DNA of 64,000 bases from Chlorops oryzae (Eukaryota; Arthropoda; Insecta; Diptera; Chloropidae): contig CM035807.1 in the NCBI GenBank assembly GCA_020466095.1, positions 23,647,243-23,711,242 on the forward strand, in the 5' to 3' direction. The notes beneath the pieces are model-generated. The model saw only the letters and a list, made by a program, of their open reading frames with translations. It did no database searches and was not told the origin of the DNA. This document shows positions 49,111 through 61,260 of the stretch, piece after piece. The translations under genes were made by a program, and so were the position numbers. Positions within the stretch are counted from its first letter, which is position 1; each line of letters opens with the position of its first letter.

Positions 49111-50210
49111 TACACTGCTCAACAATAAAATTGCCTTTGACTTGAAACCAATTTTTTTTTGTAGTATTTGTTTCGCTGAGTCTCAATATATGCGTAAAAT
49201 TTGAAAGTTAGCTCGCGTTTTTTAAATATCCGCTAAGAAAGGTTTTGCGAATTTTTGTCAATATTTTTAAGTCGTAGCCCCATTATCGTTAGACTGTTTC
49301 AAAAAAACTTTAATTTTATATGAAAGAAGAGTAAAAATACAACATATTCTTCATACATATGGATGAAATCGGTTCAACAGTTTAGGCGCATTAGGTCGAT
49401 AAAGGCGAGAATTTTATGAAATTTTTAACAATTTTGTACAAAAACTTGATTTCAAACGCATATAATTTCCGAAAAAGATCCGGTATTCAAGTTCAGGCTA
49501 TCTTAAGTAAAGTAGTGGAATTCTACGATCATTTCAAGACCACGAAAAAAAAATCCGATGGGTGGTTCATATTTAAATTGGATTTTTAGAAAAAATGAGA
49601 AGACTTTTTTTACGCCGGAAAATATGCCACAGATTTTTTTTATATAAATATAACTTAAAGACAGAAATCAAAAATAATTGTGGCATATTTTCCGGCGTAA
49701 AAAAAGTCTTCTCATTTTTTCTAAAAATCCAATTTAAATATGAACCACCCATCAGATTTTTTTTTTCGTGGTCTTGAAATGATCTTAGAATTCCACTACT
49801 TTACTTAAGATAGCCTGAACTTGAATACCGGATCTTTTTCGGAAATTATATGCGTTTGAAATCAAGTTTTTGTACAAAATTGTTAAAAATTTCATAAAAT
49901 TCTCGCCTTTATCGACCTATAGCGCCTAAACTGTTGAACCGATTTCATCCATATGTATGAAGAATATGTTGTATTTTTACTCTTCTTTCATATAAATTAA
50001 AGTTTTTTTGAAACAGTCTAACGATAATGGGGCTACGACTTAAAAATATTGACAAAAATTCGCAAAACCTTTCTTAGCGGATATTTAAAAAACGCTAGCT
50101 AACTTTCAAATTTTACGCATATATTGAGACTCAGCGAAACAAATACTACAAAAAAAAATTGGTTTTAAGTCAAAGGCACGCAAAAAGTTCGATTTTGTTG
50201 TGCAGTGTAA
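49111..50210. mobile_element. Giant near-perfect inverted repeat (about 0.52-kb arms, 47-bp loop)
   Basis: The left arm (49111-49631) and right arm (49679-50210) are inverted copies with only a handful of mismatches and a roughly 14-base indel near the ends (AAGTTCGATTTTG-type sequence present only at the right). The outer ends are TACACTGC / GCAGTGTA, with TA at each side. The loop is 49632-49678. No protein is encoded. It is a long-TIR or foldback non-autonomous element, recently made or kept by gene conversion. Transcribed in the intron it would form a dsRNA hairpin of about 500 bp. Confidence 0.85.
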
Positions 50211-50279
50211 TCAGAAATCAGAAGAATTAATTCACAGTAAAAGAATTTTTGTAATATTTTAGAAGTCGAATGTCTGAAA

Positions 50280-50600
50280 ACACTGTGATACATATTTTGG
50301 GTCGTCCATTTCACTCCCTGAAAGTACTTCATGAATGGAGCTAATCCCCATATTTGGTGTTGCTAGATTGTCTACAGGTCAGTTTTAAAGCGAACTCGAA
50401 GAGTGTGGCCGAGAATTAAGTTATGCAATACCGTTTTTTTATTTTTTTCTTTACTTATGGCTATATCTCGTGGACCGTTTAACATTTTATTTCCCTGTCT
50501 ATAGCAAAGTTTTAGCCTTGAATATGGAGCAAATAACTGCATTAATAAATGACCCGAAAAAACTCTCTAAAGGCTACGAATAGAAAAATCTCAAATATTG
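50280..50600 (+). repeat. Dispersed repeat family G, copy 2
   Basis: Aligns in order with 46026-46345 (ACAGGTCAGTTTTAAAG, GAGAATTAAGTT, GGCTATATCT, TTTTAGCCTTGAATATGGAG). It lies just downstream of the long hairpin. Confidence 0.5.
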
Positions 50601-52544
50601 AAAAAAATTTCGCCTCTCTACCATTTCCGGCCGAAAGTACCAAGTACAAGTTCAAAATTTATAAAAAAAATTTTTATTAGAATGAAGGAAAAAACAAAAC
50701 TGGGCAACTCCTCCGAACACACTTACTGTATCCCAGAGATCCTTGATACCGTTTTGTATCTGCAAAGTTACAAATTTTTATACCCGAAAAGAGAAACCCG
50801 AAAAACACACACAAAATCCCATTAAAATATGCTATGAATTTTTCATAAATTTTGTTTATACTCGTATGTATTGCGCTCTGTAAATGAAGAACTTAAGCCC
50901 CATATACATACATACACCGGATTGACACGAGTCTCAATCATTGGAGTTATTTTGCTAATCCTTAAACCGCCTTTAAAGATTTCTTCTGTTCAATGCAATC
51001 AATCGACTGAAGCATATCCTAAGGAAGTCATAAACTGAATTTATGCTTTTATCCAACCTCTATCAGCACATAAAATGCACCTTTTCTCGTAATTGCTCGA
51101 TGGCAATTGCAGCTTCTGATGGAGTTTCCCGAGTTCTTAATTCGTTGCTTCCACCGCCATCGTTCAGTGATACATCACAGTCACCGGGAAATGTCGCGAA
51201 ATATCAAAAGCGCGCTCATCCGTTGGCATTAAAAATATTCTCTTGCCATAAGTGCCTAACGTAATGGCATTTGATTATAGTTTTATGTTTGCAACAACGA
51301 CAACAACAACGGGAATGGCAATAGGGAACACAACAAGGACAACAGCAAATAACAAAATTTTGATATACAATCTAACGAGAAGAGAACACACGAACGAACA
51401 TGCATCATTGCAACATTGCTTGCAACATTTTATCATCATCTGCAGTTACAAAATTGAGCTGGCACTTGGCTGTTGTAGCTATAAAAATGCAAAATTCTAG
51501 GGAGACACCATATTTTTCCCCATTTTTTTAATATTTTTTATTTATTTATGTTTTTTTTTGCTTTTGTTTTTTCCTGTTCTTCCTGCCAGGATTACATTTC
51601 TACAACGCGTCCTACACGTGTTTCGCTTAAGCTTTTAAAAGCACATTTTATGATGCTATTCTTTCGTTTAGCCGAAAGTCCGTCCTTCCCTGCCCTCCTG
51701 CACTTTCCGTTTGCTCATTTAAATCCTTTTTTTTGCTATTACTTTTTTTCCCCAGTTAGTTTTGTTCTATTTGCTGTTGATGTTGTTGTTGTTGCTGTTT
51801 CTCGTTCATTGCGCCGTATTTACTCGTACTTTTAGTCGTCCGAAATGAAACATTGAAGGTGCTGAAAAAAATGCTTACTCTCTGAACTCACTGAACCCTA
51901 ATGATTTTTATGCTGTGGGCCGTTCGTTTGCACCTTTGTGCCTCTATAAATAAATAGATTGTGTGTGTGTGTGTGTCATGCAGCGTTTGTTGTATCGCGA
52001 ACAGCAGACAGGTGCTTCGCTTTTACCGCCCATAAATCTTCTTCGCATCCGGTCGCAGTCGCCTTCCTGTTTCCTTAACTTTTTTACTAACCCTTGCTCG
52101 TTTCTAAATATTTTGCTCCTTTTTTCGCAAAAGTTACTTTTATGCGCTCTTATTTAGCTGTTTTTTTATTTATTTTAATTTTTTCTCTTTTCTTTTTTTG
52201 TTTTTTGGTTGCACCGGCGGAAATAGCTAAGCTGGACGGTGTTGCAACTATTTATGGGCGGTATCTCGATGCCTTTGCTATGTGAGCATTCATAACTGAA
52301 GGCATAGATTAGTTGCCTACGATCTTCCAGTGCAATTTTGCGCTGTAAATTTATGATTTCGGTTTGAGCGCAATTTATAAAAAGGACGCTCTTTTTTGGT
52401 CTTAGTTTTTAATTTTTTTTTTTTTTTCTTTCAATCGTTATTGTTTATTGTTTTGCCTTTGTCATGATGTATTGCCGTCCTATATTGGCCTGTCCATTTG
52501 TTTGATATATAACATTGTCTTTCAGTGTAGTTCTTGGAGGTAAG

Positions 52545-53175
52545 GGTTAGGTAAGGTTAGGTTAGGTTCGGTTAGGTTGGTGTCAATGATACTTTTTTGA
52601 ATTTTTATAGTCCTGCAATAATGGAATATCTGCTAAGTGAAAGCGTTATAACTGCAGGACTTTCCTTCTTTTGCATGGCGCTGGTTTATGCCGCTTGACT
52701 GACATCGCTATTTACCAAAGAAAATTCCTCTTTTTCGATACATTTTTGTTTTAGAATCCACTTTTGAAAATGTAGATTGATTCAGCTCCTTAACCCACTA
52801 ATTCCCATTGTACTCAAAAAGTTAGGTTAATTCAACTCCTTAACCCACTAACGCCCACTGTACACAAACAGATGCACACGAATTCAATGCAATAACTAAA
52901 TTTTTGGGAACTTTTTGTGATATTCAATTTCCAAACATTTTCCTCAACAGTTCCACATTAGGCTAGGTTAGGTTCGGTTAGTGTGGCTGCCACCATGACT
53001 TTTGAGACACTTAGGCACCAAATGGGCCCGTTGTGATACCGCGTATAATGGGAAAACAAAAAAAAACGGAAACTGAAAAAACCGACACAAACATCCACGA
53101 CCTCAGCTGGGAGTTGAACCAAAAGCCTGTCGCTTCGTAAGTTGGTATCTCAACCAACTACGGCACAGAGGCCGA
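52545..53175 (-). repeat. tRNA-derived SINE (head at about 53175) with GTTAGGTTAGGTT repeats
   Basis: On the - strand from about 53175 the sequence shows a pol III A-box-like GTAGTTGGTTGAG and, about 45 bases on, a perfect B box GGTTCAACTCC. It lacks a closed acceptor stem, so it is a tRNA-derived SINE head rather than a tRNA gene. The body runs to CTAACCGAACCTAACCTAGCC near 52963. A second block of GGTTAGGTTAGGTTCGGTTAG lies at 52547-52582, and a direct duplication of ACTCCTTAACCCACTAA occurs at about 52785 and 52833. Confidence 0.55.
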
Positions 53176-53701
53176 CCAGTTCCATATTAAAAATGGTACA
53201 TAAATTAATGGCAGTTAACCTTTTCTCTGAATTCTTGAATGATTTTGACAGATCTCCGGCATATATCATGGGCGCAAACGGGTTAAGGTTATGGATAAAA
53301 TAGGGATTCTTATGCTCTTTAAAGAAGAAACATTGGTCAATTGAAACAGTGAGTCGATTCAATAAAGGAATGAACAAAATGTCACAATTCCTTGCTTGAG
53401 AAGAGTACTTATTGACATGCAAGGAACACCTATTAGGGAATATTTTTTAGAATTTATGGGTTAAATATCTCTCACGAAAATCAAGAGAAATGAAAGATAA
53501 CTCCCAGACATTCACGTCTTTTTAGAATCAGGCTTATTTTGCATATTTGCCTTAGGGCCTGAAAGGAAGCAATTTCCTTCGAAGTAACTTCAGATACACA
53601 TACATACATATATGCACTCTTTTGTTCCCTTGAATAAAGTATAAAAGTATTCCAACGACATACTTACTTATATTTGTTTTGATTTTTTTTTTTTTTTTCA
53701 G

Positions 53702-53841
53702 ATCTTGTTGCAACCGAATTGTGAAAAGATTCAACCACTTTTGAGACAATCGCACAATGACTACAATCTCGCCGTTCTAGTTGGCATCATTTTCAGTTGC
53801 TTTGGAATCGTTCTCATCGTAATGGCGTTCTTCTTATGGAG
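53702..53841 (+). CDS. Ptp99A: Ptp99A-like receptor tyrosine phosphatase, coding exon 5 (juxtamembrane and transmembrane helix)
   Basis: Residues about 406-451. Extracellular juxtamembrane ILLQPNCEKIQPLLRQSHND is followed by one clear transmembrane helix, LAVLVGIIFSCFGIVLIVMA and FFLW (about residues 428-451), entering the cytoplasm at Arg. The acceptor is poly-T then CAG (53699-53701), and the donor GTAAGT follows 53841 in phase 2. No later exon was found before 64000, so the cytoplasmic part, expected to carry two tandem phosphatase domains in this family, lies downstream. The NCEK...LLRQSHNDYNLAVLVGIIFS stretch is the strongest sign that this is Ptp99A rather than Lar, Ptp69D or Ptp10D. 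Confidence 0.92.
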
Positions 53842-55002
53842 GTAAGTGGTGTTCCTGAATATATCATTTCCATTCAAAACACTTGAGTAAAAAGCTCTCC
53901 ATTGTCCTGCGGTATTCGATTTAAAAAAAAAAAGGTTCTCTCATTGTGAGCGAAAGTTTTGAGCACTCATTAAAATCGAAAGAAAATAGAAGTAATTAAA
54001 CCTCACTCTCAGTGCCTTGGTAGCATCTTACTTCCCATCAGTTCTCGCTGTTTATTCAGCAGTCGAGCAAAAGCAATAAAAATTCCAATAAGAAGAAATA
54101 TTTTCTCAAACGTCATGGGGAATTTCAGTGTTTATTTTTCCGTTCTTCTTATCGGAAACACTTTCGAATTTATTTTTAGCTAACCAAAAAGCCTATTGAA
54201 AGCCAATGCGATGTCTATGCATTCAGAAAAAACTTCGAAGTGAAAAGAAATGATGCGTCTTTTTGGTGCAGTGGCAGCAAGTGCCAAGCCATTTCTGGGA
54301 AATTTCCCCCAAATAGCAACAAAACTAACAAATTTCCACACAATTAGGAGCTTTGTTAGAAAAATAAACAATTCAAGTGGATTGATTTTCAATGCAAGGG
54401 ACTCGACACCTCGAAAAACACTTAAGATAAACATTAATTTCAAACATTATGACGCCTCATTGGAAGGGCTATCATCGTGTATAATGGAATTTAGCATCTG
54501 GAAGCAATTCAAAAAAAAAAAAAAAAATCATTTCTTATAAGTTATAACACATTTCATGAGATTAATTTTCGACGAGTTTCTTAGGCGCTACTCGTATATG
54601 CGTTCAAAAACTCATTTAAATTTCCTTCACTTTGATAAGACTATGACATGAAAATGATTAATTTGTTTATTAACCCTCTGGGAAGGTAAACCGCCCACCA
54701 AAAAACCTTGAACGAATTTTTAAATTAAGCACACTTAAGAAAATGAGCACGTGAAATCCCGAATCGCTCAAGAGTCTAGACACTCGAATTTACATTTGGA
54801 AGATATGCAATTACATAAGCTTGGGGATTCCAAGGCGATTATTTTTGAAGATTTTCTCATTAAAATTTGAATTTCATTTAACGACTCATGAGCTTCAGCT
54901 TAACCCATGTACGACCAGTCAATTCAAAACATCTCTCATCATTCCATCTCTCGTTTGGGTGAAAATGCACCTAGGTGTGCGAGATGTCAAAATAAAGCTT
55001 TT

Positions 55003-55330
55003 TTATTGCCTTTTAAAGTAAATTATAAATTATAAATAGTTGCCTTGGGTCGTTCACACCAAGTGCACACCTGGTTTTATATGAACACTTATTTTGGATC
55101 ATTTTTAGTGCAATAATAATTGAAAATAGTATTAAAAATGGCCACTTTCTTGATAAAATGTATTTATAACAGACGAAAATGTGAGTATTCAAAAATTCGA
55201 TCACCACCCCCCGAAATTGGAAATCTTTTTTGAAACCGCAAAATCATTTCCCTTATAACATGTCCTTTGGAGGATTTTTATTTTCTAAACAAAAATGGCT
55301 TAGTTCAACATGGGTTAAGCTCAGGTCCCA
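55003..55330 (+). repeat. Dispersed repeat family C
   Basis: The blocks CTGGTTTTATATGAACACTT, GAAAATAGTATTAAAAATGG, ATTCGATCACCACCCCCC and CTTTGGAGGATTTTTATTTT match 61128-61260 (first part) and 11160-11350 (second part). Confidence 0.5.
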
Positions 55331-56478
55331 ATTTGGAGGATGGCATTAGAACCATTAGAACCATCATAGGGGCGGCAAATATTGTTTTTTGCCCAGAGAG
55401 GCGAAAAAGCTGAATTGAGTCCTGGTCAAACTTTTCCCGCTAGAGACTCCATCTTGTCTCTCAGTGTTCCAATACTAGTATAAGCAATTTATTTTAAGAG
55501 AAAACGATTTTTTTGACCTCCTTCAACGATCGTCCTTTTGTTGTGCGCTCAAAGGCTCCTTCTTGGATATTTCATGACCTTCCGTCTAAGACAGGACTAA
55601 AGAGATCCCGACATTGGTCAAAATAAACAGAAGCTTCTGTCAGACTAGTTGTTCCCCCCATTAGAGACCGGTTTTTTAAGCGACCTTTTGTGAGTTAAAA
55701 GAGGCAAATATTTTTCACGTTTTTCCTTATAAAAAGAACTCTAATTTTATCTTTCTGTCTCCCTTCGACTGATAAGGAAATATAAACGGATCGCCGAAAT
55801 CCGAAAGGCTCAATTGAAAGCTATTTAATTATGTAAACAATAAGCCCTTTGCGTTGCGTTACTCCTATCAAAAAACCAACACAATTATTAACCGGAAAAT
55901 TCCATTTCAAACGCCGTTAAGCGTCTTAAAAGGATTTTCCCCTTTGTTTTAACAATTTTTTTTTTCTTTTGTTTTTGCCATTTTTTCTCAGCCCATTCGA
56001 ACATTAATTCCATTTTTATTATTTCGGTTTATGCTTCGAGACAAAGGAATTTAGGAACAAGAGTCCAACGAAGAAAAAAGAATGTCCCTTTTTATTATTT
56101 TTTTTTTTAGAGCGCCTTGCGGAATTTCCATGCTTCGGATAAGGAAAAAGAAAATTCTTCAGCAAGAAAGTATAAAACAAGGCAGTAAAAAAAAAGGAGA
56201 AGAAAAACGAACTAATCATTTTTTAACATCCTTTTTAGCTTTCTCGCTCTTGTCAAAGTGGTTTTCAAAGTTGCCAATGAAGAGTTTATCTCAGTTTAGT
56301 TCAGTTAAGTTCAGCCGAGTCGTGTTGAGACGAGCCGAGTTCGGTCTGTCCGTTGAAAGAAAGGCGAATCATTTCTTAATTGCATTAAAATATATAAAAA
56401 ATTAACTTCACCGTCCGACGCGAACAATGAATGGATAAATTGGTAAAACAAAACAAAAAAAAAGAATAGCAAAAAGAA

Positions 56479-57521
56479 CTACACAGAAAAACTTTTGTGC
56501 GTAAATACAACCAATTTTTTAATCAATATAACAATTTCGTTGTTAAAACTCAGCCTATCACACTTTTTGTTATATTAAACAAATCGTTTGGTTGGGACAA
56601 TTAATGAAAGTATTCACACTCAACAAATATATTCAATCAACGATTTGTTGTATCAACAACCAAAGTATTCGCATTCAACAAACATTTTCAATCAACGATT
56701 TGTTGTATCAACAACCAAAAGTATTCGCATTCAACAAAAAATTTCAATTAACGATTTGTTGTATCAACAACCAAAAGTATTCGCATTCAACAAACATTTT
56801 CAACTATTGATTTGTAATATCAACAATCAAAGGTATTAAAAATCAACTAAAAAATTTAAATAAATAAAAAAGGAAAAACTGCCTCATCTACATATTCCAT
56901 AATAAAAATTGGAGTCTGTAAAGTCAGTTTACGGACGATAATTATAAATTATAACATCATGATTAATGAACATATGTCAGCTTTTGATTATTTTGTCTCT
57001 TCTTGTACGTACGTCCGCATAAAGCTAATGAGAACTTTAGAAAAATTTTTATATGCACTAATACTTTCATTAATTGATATAACAAAACAAGCAATCAAGG
57101 TTTTGTTGAGGATGAATACTTTTGGTTGTTGATAGAACAAATCCTTAATTGAAAATGTTTGTTGAATGCGAATACTTTGGTTGTTGATACAACAAAACCG
57201 TTGATGAATATATTTGTTGAGTGCGAATACTTTTGGTTGTTGATAGAACAAATCCTTTATTGAAAATGTTTTGTTGAGTGTGAATATTTTCATTAATTGA
57301 TACAACAAAACAATCAAACAAAGTTTTGTTAAGTGTGAATACTTTTGGTGATTGATATACAAATCATCAAACAAAACGTTGTTTAATAATTCATATTACA
57401 AAATTTTGCCGAAATTGGTGATTTGTTTGAAATTTTTAATTGTGACAATTAAAATGCCAATGAATCGAGTTTAACAATCACCATTAAATTGGAATTTTTC
57501 GTAGCCAGTTTTTCTGTGTAG
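56479..57521. mobile_element. Foldback-like element with inverted tandem arrays
   Basis: The outer ends CTACACAGAAAAACT (56479) and AGTTTTTCTGTGTAG (to about 57521) are inverted. The left side holds about four tandem units of roughly 57 bp (GTATTCGCATTCAACAAACA...CAACGATTTGTTGTATCAAC, 56605-56830). The right side holds about five units of the same repeat inverted (57058-57370). The middle is AT-rich and non-coding. The layout, tandem repeats inside inverted arms, is that of foldback/Galileo-like elements, though the family is not identified. Confidence 0.75.
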
Positions 57522-58339
57522 AAAAAGTCTCAAGGATCTTAGGGAAATTAATGAAAAGAAAAGCGGCGAAGAATGCTTCAAGAAAATCTGTTACGAAGAA
57601 GAAAAAAATGAAGAATTGCAACAAAAGCGAAAAAGGCAAATTTGCAAAATCGAGGGAAAAAATCCGATTCAATTTTTTTCTTCCTTTTCTTTTGTTTCTA
57701 CATACATTCAGGCGCGGTGGCCTGTGAGCGTTCGTTCTTTTTTTTTTAAAGAAAAGGACTCTTTTTTTGTCTTTAAAAAATAAAAGGATAAAGCAAGGAA
57801 ACAACAACTTGCGCATTCAAGTAGGAAAAAGTACTCAAGTGAAAGTTTTCTCTTTCAATTCTCTAAATACGGTCATAATGAATAAAATTGTATAGAATTA
57901 AAGAAAATCTTAATTAACAAAAAAAAAAAAATATTAAAAAAATGAAAAATAAAAAAAAATTTGAAATGAAAAGAAGAAGAAAAGCCGAGAAAATTTAAAA
58001 AAAATGCTCTGGCGAAGTGAACTTGAATGGGTTTAAACTGAAGCAGGGACATTTTTTTCAATAGAATTTAAAGTGGAAAATGTTATTTTATGGAAAAAGT
58101 TTGATAAAAATTTATTTTAACCATAAATCTTAACCTTTTCACTATCAAAATACTCTTGCATATCAGGTCTGAAAACGCTGTTGCCACTTTAGGGAAATCT
58201 CCCCTTAATTAAAGGAAATCTCCCCTTAATTAAAGGAAATTTGTGGACTTAAGTAAAGACTTGGGGATGAAAAGTTTTCAGAGAAATTTTAAGTGGACCA
58301 ATTTTTTTTTGTTTTTAGATGACTTCACAATCGAAGAGC

Positions 58340-58660
58340 ATCGCCGACTCAGGAAAGCAAAGTTTTGTTAATTTTTGAATAGGTAATACATTTAATCACT
58401 GTAGTAATCGATTTTTAGGGTCCTATTACCCAGTGTCCTTGAAATATCATTTGTAAGCCCTTTTTAGTGAGACCATATTCAAAATTTTATATTACTTAAA
58501 ACTAAACTAAGAGAGAAAGATGAAACAAATGGCGACTAATAGGTTATAAAACAAGGAATCTAAACAAATAATTTTTAAATTTCACACTGAGAAAAATATT
58601 TGCATAAAATGAAAATGAAACTAAATGATTTTTTTCAGTGTATTCCCTTTTCGCGCCTAA
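58340..58660 (+). repeat. Dispersed repeat family D, copy 1
   Basis: Matches 61390-61715 in order: AAGTTTTGTT-ATTTTT, TCCTTGAAATATCATT, GATGAAACAAATG, GGAATCTAAA, TTCACACTGAGAAAAAT and CAGTGTATTCCC. Copies are diverged, non-coding and about 3 kb apart in the same orientation. Confidence 0.6.
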
Positions 58661-58936
58661 ATTGAGGTAGCACTAATACAAAAATCATTTGACTCTGCCC
58701 TTCAATCGAATATTGGCCTTATTTTGAGGCATTCAGGGATTGCATCCATTTTGGCACCGAATTTCCCAATTGACCTTGTCTTTTTTCTAAGGAAGCCTTT
58801 CACAATTGCCAATTGCTACCATGAGAGAATTAAGAAATCATCAATGATAATTTTTTTAGCAGTAAAAAAGAATTTAAAATTGATCCTTAAAAATATTTTA
58901 TGGGATGTATCGTCGTCTCAAGGGGTAGTGCAAGGG

Positions 58937-59811
58937 CAGGCGCGGCGGAACACCAAAAATCGGAGTGGGTAGTAGTCATGGCACCATGCGACAGAGCAAA
59001 AAATTTTTTTTTACTTCATTTATTATAACAATACAATTTGTTAAATACATTTAAAATAAATGTTCTCAAATAGAAATCCTTACTGTGGTACAGTGCAACT
59101 CATATAACTCAATTTTGAATAGAATATGAGTAAAAATTTCTCAAGTGGGCCACATTTTTTTCGATGGTCGGATTTTCGACTTTTTTAAATAATCCACGTA
59201 ATAAATACAATTTAGAGCAGTTTTGTGAAATTAGAATTTTATACCTATGACACTCTGTGTCGAGGATATAATGCAATTGTAGTGGTTGTGTGTAATCACC
59301 AGAACCAGTCGAAAAAAATTTTAATATGATTAATGATTATTCAAAAAGTCCGAATTCTGGGGAATATGATTTTGATTTTTGTTTAAATCACAATTTTTCT
59401 TTTCATAATATTTTTATATTTTCAATCCGAATTTTTGAATTTGAATTATCAATTTTTCATTATTCAGAAATTTTATGTTTCCATTTTGTGATTAGTTTTT
59501 AATATCAACAATCAAAATAAAATAATTAAATTTTTGAATTCATAATAGTCCCTATAAATTGCTGAAAATATTCTTACTGGCGATCCTTGCATATAAACAC
59601 AATAAAAAAAATCGAAGCTTATATCGAAGCTTCTTTGGTTGTTTGTTGTATGTTCGTTTACGTTTCGGCATTGTGGACGCTTTGTACAGTAAAATGTAGC
59701 TCTTTTTTTTTAAAGAAGATTTTGAGTAAGTTTGGGAGTGTGTAATTACCTATACCCTAAAAATCGGACTGGGTAGTAGTCCCATACTACCCACACCTTT
59801 CGCCGGGCCTG
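58937..59811. mobile_element. Non-autonomous hAT element, 875 bp, perfect 8-bp TSD
   Basis: The left end CAGGCGCGGCG and right end CGCCGGGCCTG are imperfectly inverted, a hAT-style terminus. TGCAAGGG flanks both sides exactly (58929-58936, 59812-59819). Near both ends AAAAATCGGA(G/C)TGGGTAGTAGTC occurs as a direct repeat (58951, 59758), with CTACTACCC/ACTACCCACAC inverted near the right. No transposase. A family A fragment is inside. Confidence 0.75.
59240..59312 (-). repeat. Family A fragment, reverse orientation
   Basis: Its reverse complement begins TTCGACTGGTTCTGG and runs through ACACACAACCAC to CCTCGACACAGAGTGTCATA, matching the last 70 bases of family A copies 1 and 2. It lies within the 58937-59811 element. 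Confidence 0.6.
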
Positions 59812-60396
59812 TGCAAGGGTTGAAACAATAAAATTTGTCCTCGAAAAAATTTTAGGTCGATTGATTTTCCCAACGTTCTTCGAGAATATCCTGGTTTTTT
59901 TTTTGTTTTGTTTTTTTTTCCTTCTTATTTTCGCTTATCTTTTATTATTGCGCTCGCCTTAAACCGCAATCTCTTTTGACCCATCAAGAGTGAAACGCAA
60001 AACTTTCGTTCAATGCAATCAGAACAATAAAACGGAAGAGAGGAAGAATTAGGCGAAGAAGACGAAGGACGAAGAAGGAAACATGCAATGAAATCTCATT
60101 CTTGGCACATATCCTTTTGATTATGATAACGAAAAAGGCAGTCAGAAATGGTGAAGTGCGCACAAAGAAATCGAGCTCATAACAAGTCAAGTTTTTAACT
60201 GAAGCGAAAACTTTCAAAACGCCACTAAAGAAATTTGCTGCATAAGACACTTTTTGAATTGAGGAGCGCAAATCTCATGCGAGTGCAGGGCATTTGCTGC
60301 AGCTGCTTGCTCGGCTTTTGTTTTTCACTTTGGGAAGCTGGCTGCTGCTGCTTCACTGACAATTTCAACATTGAAACTTCCAAGGGACTTTGTGTT

Positions 60397-60422
60397 TTTT
60401 TTTTTTTTTTTTTTTTTTTTTT
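60397..60422. repeat. Poly-T tract of 26 bases
   Basis: A homopolymer run within intron 5; no polyadenylation context on the - strand was recognised. Confidence 0.9.
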
Positions 60423-60682
60423 GGTTCTAGTGGAGTTCGCCTGGAGAGCAACGAGCAGCAGCACGTCACATTTCGAAGGATAACATTCATTGCGTTTTGA
60501 ATGTAGTTTTTAGGATATTTTGATACGAGCTAATCGAAAATAAATTCTTTGATCGGTCAATGTCTAAAAAAAAAAAACTGCTTCTGAAAGCTGCCAAAAA
60601 ATTGTAGGGGTATTGCAGTATAGGGCCCCTGAATACATAAACTCCGAAAGTTTTTATAATGAACTGAGCCACAACGATTTTC

Positions 60683-61091
60683 TGGATATCCGGCTGCCGG
60701 ATAGTAAATTTTTTTGCTATATATTTTTTCTTTTTAAAGTCATATTGAACGGCGTAGCAATGATCCTGAGCGTTGCCCTTTGGTAGAAAAAATTTTGAAC
60801 GTTATTTTTTGACACAGCACACACTTTAGTAGTGCTTGATTCGAATATTTAGACCGTACTGAAATGAAAAATCTCTAAAAATGGAAATTTTCGGTGAAAA
60901 TGTTAGCGGAAATGCATCGATTTTCCTCCAATCGCTCAAATTTCTAATCTGCATCCTAGTAAAAATACAATATAGCAAATGTTTAATGTGAGGTATCTGG
61001 CGGCCGGATATAGATGGTATCCGGTATCCGGCCGGATACTAAATTTATGGCCAGATAGGCCGGATACCGGATAGTGGCCGGATATCCGTTG
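60683..61091. mobile_element. Element with CCGGATA repeats
   Basis: TGGATATCCGGCTGCCGGAT followed by AGTAAATTT (60683 on) is inverted, imperfectly, at 61035-61091 (TACTAAATTT...GGCCGGATATCCG). CCGGATA/TATCCGG occurs at least six times in the right 90 bases, as in subterminal binding arrays of small DNA transposons. No coding capacity. Confidence 0.5.
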
Positions 61092-61127
61092 CATAGACGA
61101 TTTTTAAAACAGTAAATTCAAAAAGAA

Positions 61128-61260
61128 ATCCATATCTGGTTTTATATAAATACTTATTTTGGACTATTTTTAGTTTGAAAATATATATAAAAATAGTATT
61201 AAAATGGTCATCGCCGAAAATTCGACCACCATCTCCCTTGATATGATATGAAATTCTTGA
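61128..61260 (+). repeat. Dispersed repeat family C, partial
   Basis: TATCTGGTTTTATATAAATA, AATAGTATTAAAATGGTCAT and ATTCGACCACCATCTCCC match 55065-55215. Confidence 0.5.

Larger units (their letters stand above)
47109..53701 (+). other. Intron 4 of the Ptp99A-like gene (6.6 kb)
   Basis: The donor is AAG|GTAAGT. The acceptor is a poly-T tract ending TTTTCAG|ATC, phase 0. It contains the (GA)n tract, a hAT-like element, the long hairpin, repeat G copy 2 and a SINE. The stretch at about 50.9-52.5 kb is T-rich with poly-T runs, and no gene was seen in it. Confidence 0.9.

Noticed and set aside
53101..53175. Possible functional tRNA gene on the - strand
   Set aside because: The B box is perfect and the A box fair, but the acceptor and anticodon stems do not pair properly and the sequence continues into a repeat body, so it is called a SINE head.
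56605..57370. Regular spaced repeats that might suggest a CRISPR-like array
   Set aside because: Units are contiguous tandem repeats without unique spacers, inverted on the other side, in a eukaryotic intron.
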